The notes under the pieces are model-generated. The model saw only the letters and a list, made by a program, of their open reading frames with translations. It was not told where the DNA came from and searched no databases. Source: Paraspadella gotoi (lineage: Eukaryota > Chaetognatha). Taken from it: a stretch of 64,000 nucleotides of DNA. Shown in pieces: positions 56,770 through 64,000 of the stretch (position 1 is its first letter; the number at the start of each line of letters is the position of its first letter). Both the position numbers and the translations under genes were made by a program. The DNA is taken from contig CM119268.1 in NCBI GenBank assembly GCA_051294375.1, forward strand, positions 5,140,759-5,204,758. The letters run 5' to 3'.

Positions 56770-59377
56770 AGAGAGTCAGAGGAGAGAAGAAAATGAGGAG
56801 AAGTGGAGAGAGACGAGACGAGACGGAGATAAATTCGACGACGAGAGAAAGAGAAAAGAGAGAGAGAGGTTAATTAAAAGAATCGGATTACAAAAAAAAA
56901 TTGTTATGTTAATTAAGTGAAATTGAGAAGTCGTTAGGATCATGAAATGAAATATTATGTTTTCTTCTTATTTAATATTTATGGTTTTTTGTTCTTTCTT
57001 TTTCTTGAGAAACGAAAACGAATCATCGATTGATCTTTTTTTGTTGTTGTTGTTGTTTTGTTGTTGTTGTCGTCGCCGCTCCAGCCTCATTTCTAACCTC
57101 CTTTCCATATTAGAGTATATATTTGGCAAACGAAATTGATTTCTGTTTATGCTGTGGATTTAGCGAACGCAGATGGGTTCAGCGAAAGCGAAAGGATTTT
57201 GCGAACGTGAGTGGATTCGGCGAACGCGAATGGGATGAATTTTGCAAACATGGATGGATTCGGGGAACGTGGATGGATTTGCGTATAGATTTGCTGAACA
57301 CAGATAGATTTGGAGAACGCGGATAGATTTGCTGAACACAGATAGATTTGGAGAACGCGGATAGATTTGCAGAACAAAGATAGATTTGAAGAACGCGGAT
57401 AGATTTGCTGAACACAGATAGATTTGGAGAACGCGGATGAAGTTGGCGAACTAGGAAGGATTCGGCGAAAGACCGAACGGCCTTCTTTTGGCTTCGTCAT
57501 AAATGTTCTCAGAGTTCGAAAGGTTACAACAACAACAAAAACGACAACGACAACAGATTGTTCTTCGTTTTATTCTCATTTTATTCTCGTTTTATTCTTT
57601 CGACTTCGTTTTTATCGGTTTGACCTTTCGCACGTTCACGTTTTGGTGGAATTCACAACTTGACTCGTCTCTCTCTTCACGTGAAAAGTCGAGAGGTAAA
57701 AAATCGAAAGGAAGGGACGACGACAAAATGAGACCCACACAAAAGCCGATGAATAGTATAATTACTTATTATGATATTATTATCCTTACAAACATTATCA
57801 TCACTCAATAAAATTAAAAATTATTTACTTGCTTTTTTTTTCTNNNNNNNNNNNNNNNNNNNNNNNNNNNNNNNNNNNNNNNNNNNNNNNNNNNNNNNNN
57901 NNNNNNNNNNNNNNNNNNNNNNNNNNNNNNNNNNNNNNNNNNNNNNNNNNNNNNNNNNNNNNNNNNNNNNNNNNNNNNNNNNNNNNNNNNNNNNNNNNNN
58001 NNNNNNNNNNNNNNNNNNNNNNNNNNNNNNNNNNNNNNNNNNNNNNNNNNNNNNNNNNNNNNNNNNNNNNNNNNNNNNNNNNNNNNNNNNNNNNNNNNNN
58101 NNNNNNNNNNNNNNNNNNNNNNNNNNNNNNNNNNNNNNNNNNNNNCATAATCGTCGTCGTCGTCATCACCGTCATTTATCAGACCGAATTTTAAGAGTCA
58201 AAACAAATCGTTAACGAATCAGATAAAACGATCAACAGACCGACAGACCGACATAACGACTGACCGACCCAAAAAAAAGCAAACCTAAATTGAAGTTATA
58301 CTATGTACATCGGAATACTAGCCATTTGACATGAGATATTGGGCATAAGACATCGGCCGCTCGACTGATGTGAAAATAACAAAAAATGTGCTGACCGGGA
58401 TACTAAAGTAGTAAAAAAATAAAAAATAAATATAGATTAGTATTCACTATTAGGATACTTTTCTAGATATAAAAGTGAATTTCNNNNNNNNNNNNNNNNN
58501 NNNNNNNNNNNNNNNNNNNNNNNNNNNNNNNNNNNNNNNNNNNNNNNNNNNNNNNNNNNNNNNNNNNNNNNNNNNNNNNNNNNNNNNNNNNNNNNNNNNN
58601 NNNNNNNNNNNNNNNNNNNNNNNNNNNNNNNNNNNNNNNNNNNNNNNNNNNNNNNNNNNNNNNNNNNNNNNNNNNNNNNNNNNNNNNNNNNNNNNNNNNN
58701 NNNNNNNNNNNNNNNNNNNNNNNNNNNNNNNNNNNNNNNNNNNNNNNNNNNTTTTTTTTTTTTTTGTTGGCAACGAAAGAGAAAATTAGTTTATTTTTGT
58801 TTTCGAAATTCACTGATAATATTAAAATTTAGAAACCATACTTTAGTAACTGCTTGTACCAATTGATTTCCATGGATAAAATTTTTGAAAAGAGTAGCAA
58901 TGGCAATGAAATATCTTCGAACGCAAATTCAAACACTTTTCCGAATAGATAGATAGAACTGGGGAACAGATCTCGCATCGCAATGTAATTCTTTATCTGG
59001 AATTTTATTTCGTCTTTTCTCAAATATGTATGAATATCAGTATTACGTGGCTTGACTTGCTTTTCTTCCGATTTGAAACAAAAATTATGATGATTAAATT
59101 CAGATTGTATTTAATTAAAATTTAATTAAAAATTTTATTTTAAAGGAATCCTGTTAATTTAAGCACAAGAGTCATGCCTTTGTTAACTGCTTGACCTATT
59201 TATAAAACTGAAATAAGTAGCATCGCTCGGTTTTCCCTCGGCCTCATTTCTAAAATTCAAACCAAGCTCAAATATTTTGCTTGGTACTTCTGATTGCTCA
59301 AAGTTCGTTTTCCGAAAAAAAAATTTCAAAGGAGATTCCGTCTCATGAATAAAAGAAGAGAGACGCGAGGCCGGACA

Positions 59378-59408
<31 letters not shown>

Positions 59409-60010
59409 AGAACGATCGCGTTCTCCCGATATCTTCCAATGACCTCGCAAAGGGTCAGTGTCCGTGACGAGGACGACGACGACGACGACGACGACGACGT
59501 TAAGTCACGTCACTCAATTTTGAGTGAAGCGCGCGTCGTCGGCGTCGTCTTTGATGTTTGACCGAGGATCGTTGACCTTCTTGACCGACAGACCGACCAA
59601 CAGATCGACCGACAGACCGACAGATCAAACTACTCTAATGATGGGCGTCCAGGAAACGTCTTTCAAAGAGAAACTACGACGACGACGACGACGACGATGA
59701 CGATGGCGACAAAGACCAACTGATTTTACGAAATGGAGATACATCTCTGACTCGTTGTGGGCGACACGAGGTCGAAGACGACGACGATGAGAACGACGAA
59801 GACTAAGACGATGACAATGATGACAACGACAACGGTAATGACGAAGACGACGACGACGACCAAGTGCTATCATGAGATGGAAATACATTTCTGACGCGTT
59901 ACGGATGACGTGAGGTCGAGAATGATTCCGAAGACGACGATGATGATTACGACGACGACGGGCCCGACGACGTTGACGTAAACGACGACGACGCTAACGA
60001 CAACGACGCT
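56770..60010 (-). repeat. Right arm of the large inverted repeat
   Basis: Complementary to 52955-56300. Two gaps (57844-58145 and 58484-58751) fall where the left arm reads about 54990-55290 and 54350-54610, so the missing bases can be predicted from the other arm. It includes (GAC)n blocks at 59380-59500 and 59670-60030. Confidence 0.8.
57265..57445 (+). repeat. Minisatellite in the right arm, about 38-bp unit
   Basis: Units GATTTGCTGAACACAGATAG and ATTTGGAGAACGCG, four to five copies. Reverse complement of the left-arm array. Confidence 0.85.
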
Positions 60011-60239
60011 AACGACAACGACGCCCGGCATGGTGCGGAAGATCCGAGAAAACGATGTATGTTTCGTGATGAACAACGTGAAGGGCAGCGGACGAACATT
60101 GACGAAATTGCTCGTTTATGTCAACTGTCAATCCATCCTCATCTACCTGCGTCCGGCTCAGGACGGGCGATTTGTTGACGTTGACCAGTAAACGGACGTA
60201 AACGGATGCACGGACTGACGGACTGACATGCTAACAAAA

Positions 60240-60775
60240 TCGACCAAAAAGCAAATAAATTCAGCACCTAATGCTATAGACAATCGCACCTCCTGGACAA
60301 TTAGGAGATAATCTAATGCTCAGACCATACATAATGAATCAGACTTTTTGAAACTTATATAAAATAATTTATCCGATATTTATTGAGTAAATAAAATAAA
60401 TATATTGCCCACTATACCTTTGGACCAGGGACAGTGATACTGAAGCTTAAGGCCTTTCATTATGTTATTACTTAAGATAATGAACAGTAAGACCCTTAGA
60501 CTTTTAATACCAAACAATCAGTTAAAATTACTATTCCATACCGTTTACAGAACAGTTTTCTTCAACTTGTTTCAATTGCGGAACATGATTGGACACGAAC
60601 CTTTTCCTTTTAATGATAGACAGGACTCAAATACGGATTAACTTCGAATGTGCATACGGGACTGACAATTCTTAAACGAACGCGAAGTTCAGGATGATTG
60701 CAGCATTTCGAGTTTCATCTTGCTTGATGCGCATTTCACGGAGATAGCGTAGATCCGTAGGGATAACGCCAAAAA
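60240..60775. other. AT-rich unique DNA, no gene seen
   Basis: Nothing recognisable. Confidence 0.5.
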
Positions 60776-60779
60776 TTAC

Positions 60780-60882
60780 GCTCTTCTCTCTCTCTCTCTC
60801 TCGTCTCTCTCTCTTCTCTCTCTCTCCTTCTCTCTCTTCTCTCTCGCTCTCTTCTCTCTTCTCTCTCTCTCTCTTCTCTGCC
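60780..60882. repeat. (CT)n tract
   Basis: Interrupted CT repeats. Confidence 0.9.
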
Positions 60883-61187
60883 TTTTCAGTTTCTTGCCAC
60901 TTCGCTTCGCTGATTTCCTGCGTCGAATTTACGCCATTAGAAATATGAGTTTTGACCAATAGACGCATTCAGCTTTTAATTCCGTTCGTACCCTTTCAAA
61001 ACGAGTTGGTGAGGCATTTCTCCATCCTTATATCGGGATGCCAAAACCGTCGACGCCAATCAGCAGTTCGTAGAACCGGACTTTTCAATTGCAGTTTAAG
61101 AATGAGACTCAGACAGTTTAGTTTAAGATAGTTAATTTTTCGCTTAGAATATATGTCTTACATGAAAGTTGTATTTTTCCATATTTA

Positions 61188-61503
61188 GAGCAGAGAGAGA
61201 TCGTAGAGGAGAGAGAGGGACGAGTGAAGAGGAGAGAGAGAGAGGAGAAGAGAGAGAAGCAGAGTTAGAGACGAGAGAGAGACGAGAAAATATTAAATCA
61301 CTAATCTTCCCACTCAAATTAACACATATTAAGTCGTCCTACATACAATGAATAATAGGGAAAAAAATCTCTAAGCAAGCATTAATCGATTGACCTGTGA
61401 AAAACCGATGATTGATGTCGGATCGAAAAGCAATCAGTGACTCAACACAAACCAATCATCTGTTGAGTTGAATTGCGATTCCTTTCTCATCACCTGAATA
61501 AAC

Positions 61504-61556
<53 letters not shown>
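61188..61556 (+). repeat. (GA)n tracts
   Basis: Interrupted GA at 61190-61285 and pure GA at 61507-61555. Confidence 0.9.
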
Positions 61557-61558
<2 letters not shown>

Positions 61559-61639
61559 TTCCCAGCTTCTGTTGGTTTGTCTCTTTAATAATGTCATGGG
61601 ATCTCTTTATATCTGGCGCATATACTGGTATTATTCTGT

Positions 61640-62185
61640 ATTATTATAAACCGCTTCTTATAATGACCGCTATTTTTAAATTCTCAATTTATAAAGTTTG
61701 ATATTCATAAACGAAACCTTAATTTTTATCTTTCGAAATTTACTTATCATTCTCACCGTGCCCTCTCACGACTTCTTATCATAATCGCTATTTTTAATTA
61801 TTATTGCCACTTCTAATTGTGACCGCTACTTCTACTTGTTTATTTTTATTCTACTTGTTTTTATCATAATTGCTACTTTTATTTATAACTAATACTTTTA
61901 ATCATAAACGCTATGTATATTTATTACATCTTTTTCTAATCATACTTCTAAATCTAATCATGATAACGATTTGTAACCACGACCATTACTTTTAATTGTG
62001 ATCTCTACTTCTACTCATGACCATTACGTTTATTCATCACCGCTGCTCTTAATCATAACTGCTACTTTTTAATCATAATCAATACTTATAATCATAACTA
62101 CTTTTAATCATCACTGCAACTTTTAAATCATCACCGCTCCTTCGAATAATCACTGCTACTTCTAATAATCACTGCCACTTCTACT
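61640..62185 (+). repeat. Degenerate 18-20-bp satellite-like repeat
   Basis: Diverged units of the type AATCATAACCGCTACTTTT and TAATTGTGACCGCTACTTC recur about 20 times. Confidence 0.7.
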
Positions 62186-62267
62186 TCTACTCCACTTGAA
62201 CACTCCCCGATCCTCACTCTCTCTCAAACGCAGACTTTCCGATTTCACAGCAGGAACTTTTCTTTTG

Positions 62268-62269
<2 letters not shown>

Positions 62270-62301
<32 letters not shown>

Positions 62302-62322
62302 TCTCTCTCTTACTCTCCCTCT
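62270..62322. repeat. (CT)n tract
   Basis: CT repeat with TTA interruptions. Confidence 0.9.
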
Positions 62323-62439
62323 TCCTTAAATTAAGGACCCCGATTGTGTGCGGGCCACTTTAAGAAATGTGGTGGTCGATTGTGTGGGTCGGTTTGAGGT
62401 GGCCACTTTTAGGGAGAGGAACAAAAGAGGAATTAATTC

Positions 62440-62765
62440 TCCTCTCTATTTTATTTTTAATCCCTCTTCTTATTTTTCTCCCTCGTTTACTCTTTCTTTT
62501 TTTTTTCCTTTTTCCCTTTCTTTCTTTATTTTTTCTTCTCTTTTCCTCTCTTTTTTTCCTTTTCCCCCTTTCTTTCTTTGTTTTTTCTTGTCTTTTCCTC
62601 TCTTTTTTTCCTTTTTCCCCTTTCTTTCTTTGTTTTTCTTCTCTTTTCCTCTCTTTTTTTCTTTTTTCTCTTTCTTCTCTTATTTCTTTTTTCTTCCCTT
62701 TTTCTTTTTTCCTTTCTTTTCTTTTCGTTTCCTTTCCTTTTTTTCCTTTTTTCTTATTTTTTCTC
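62440..62765 (+). repeat. Pyrimidine minisatellite, about 57-bp unit
   Basis: Units share TTTCTTTCTTTGTTTTTTCT, then TCTTTTCCTCTCTTTTTTTCC. Phe/Ser/Leu frames are repeat translations. Confidence 0.85.
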
Positions 62766-62956
62766 TACCATTAGTTTTTAATTTAAATTTTCTTCATTTA
62801 TCATGAAAGAAAAAATATAGGTAAAAGCTTAAAACATTACCTAGGAACGCAAATAAATTTAAATCTATATTTTGTTCCGCTTTACATTATTATACTTTAT
62901 TTGAATTTATATTTTATACATAACCTTTATGACAAATATAAATGTAAAGAAGTCGA

Positions 62957-63797
62957 NNNNNNNNNNNNNNNNNNNNNNNNNNNNNNNNNNNNNNNNNNNN
63001 NNNNNNNNNNNNNNNNNNNNNNNNNNNNNNNNNNNNNNNNNNNNNNNNNNNNNNNNNNNNNNNNNNNNNNNNNNNNNNNNNNNNNNNNNNNNNNNNNNNN
63101 NNNNNNNNNNNNNNNNNNNNNNNNNNNNNNNNNNNNNNNNNNNNNNNNNNNNNNNNNNNNNNNNNNNNNNNNNNNNNNNNNNNNNNNNNNNNNNNNNNNN
63201 NNNNNNNNNNNNNNNNNNNNNNNNNNNNNNNNNNNNNNNNNNNNNNNNNNNNNNNNNNNNNNNNNNNNNNNNNNNNNNNNNNNNNNNNNNNNNNNNNNNN
63301 NNNNNNNNNNNNNNNNNNNNNNNNNNNNNNNNNNNNNNNTGATGATGATGATGATGTTCTACCTTACCAAAGTTTAAACAAAAATTAAATATATTCAAAG
63401 AGTAATCTTCACAATATAATATAATAATATAATCTCTTCAGATCATCCTGTAGAGTTCGAAGAACTAAAATTTAAACCTAAACATTTAATCAATTAATCA
63501 TTATATTTGTTTTATATTTTACATCAGAATGGGTTTAAAAAAAGAATCCGAGTTACGATAAGATCAAAGACGAAAAAAAAANNNNNNNNNNNNNNNNNNN
63601 NNNNNNNNNNNNNNNNNNNNNNNNNNNNNNNNNNNNNNNNNNNNNNNNNNNNNNNNNNNNNNNNNNNNNNNNNNNNNNNNNNNNNNNNNNNNNNNNNNNN
63701 NNNNNNNNNNNNNNNNNNNNNNNNNNNNNNNNNNNNNNNNNNNNNNNNNNNNNNNNNNNNNNNNNNNNNNNNNNNNNNNNNNNNNNNNNNNNNNNNN
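62957..63797. other. Two gaps (383 and 216 N) with AT-rich sequence between
   Basis: Gaps at 62957-63339 and 63582-63797. (TGA)n borders the first and (CGA)n borders the second, so both probably hide simple repeats. Confidence 0.8.
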
Positions 63798-63960
63798 CGA
63801 CGACGACGAAAAAGACAACGATGCCGACGATCAAAAGGACTTTTTGACAGAAGTCCAATAATATATTAACAACGACTGAGATACAAATACACGACGTCGT
63901 CGTCATCTTTATCGTCGTCGTCGTCGTTGTCAACAAAAACAAAAATAACAACAACAACAA
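63798..63960. repeat. (CGA)n and (GTC)n triplets and (AAC)n
   Basis: Complementary triplet runs to near the window end. Confidence 0.85.
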
Positions 63961-64000
63961 CAATTTCTGCTTCCCAACCAAGTAAAACAATCATTACGTC

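Overview
This is a eukaryotic, almost certainly invertebrate-animal, nuclear window. It is AT-rich, intron-rich and extremely dense in simple repeats: (GA)n/(CT)n tracts about every 1-2 kb, many (CGA/CGT)n triplet blocks, (AAAT)n, (TTTC)n, (GATA)n and (TTA)n. It also holds several minisatellites and short fold-back elements. There are no operons, ribosome binding sites, rRNA genes or CRISPR arrays. The SSR load fits an arthropod, perhaps crustacean, genome, but nothing here fixes the taxon. Runs of N (10, 25 and about 120-400 bases) mark a gapped scaffold, and single-base indels between duplicated blocks look like long-read error.

Only one gene is well supported. On the + strand from about 12.0 to 33.8 kb I can assemble eight exons of a GDNF-receptor-alpha/GAS1-like, cysteine-rich secreted or surface protein. 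Splice phases agree at every junction except one, the intron 3/exon 4 junction, where two of three duplicated copies carry an extra G. Exon 1 encodes poly-Asp and poly-Gly. Exon 2 encodes a complete ten-cysteine GDNF/GAS1 domain. Exons 3-5 encode a second, variant domain. Exons 6-8 encode a Ser-rich linker, a further CxC-type cysteine module and a conserved-looking C-terminal region. The 5' end (start codon, signal peptide) and the exact 3' end are not resolved.

Exons 3-7 occur twice (about 23.1-27.9 kb and 28.2-33.0 kb, exon 4 three times) around 25-N gaps. The copies carry complementary frameshifts. I read this as one locus represented twice by unmerged contig ends or haplotypes, not as two paralogues. 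A smaller example lies at 46.7-47.6 kb.

Layout: 0-10.8 kb, SSR-rich flank with a 348-bp terminal-inverted-repeat element and a possible retroelement remnant; 10.8-34 kb, the receptor gene with a 10-kb intron 2; 34-52.9 kb, gene-poor DNA with a second diverged inverted-repeat element, minisatellites and triplet repeats; 52.95-60.0 kb, a large inverted repeat (arms of about 3.1-3.3 kb) around a gapped centre; 60-64 kb, simple repeats and gaps. Most long open frames here (poly-S/L/F, R/E, D/T/V) are translations of microsatellites and are not genes.
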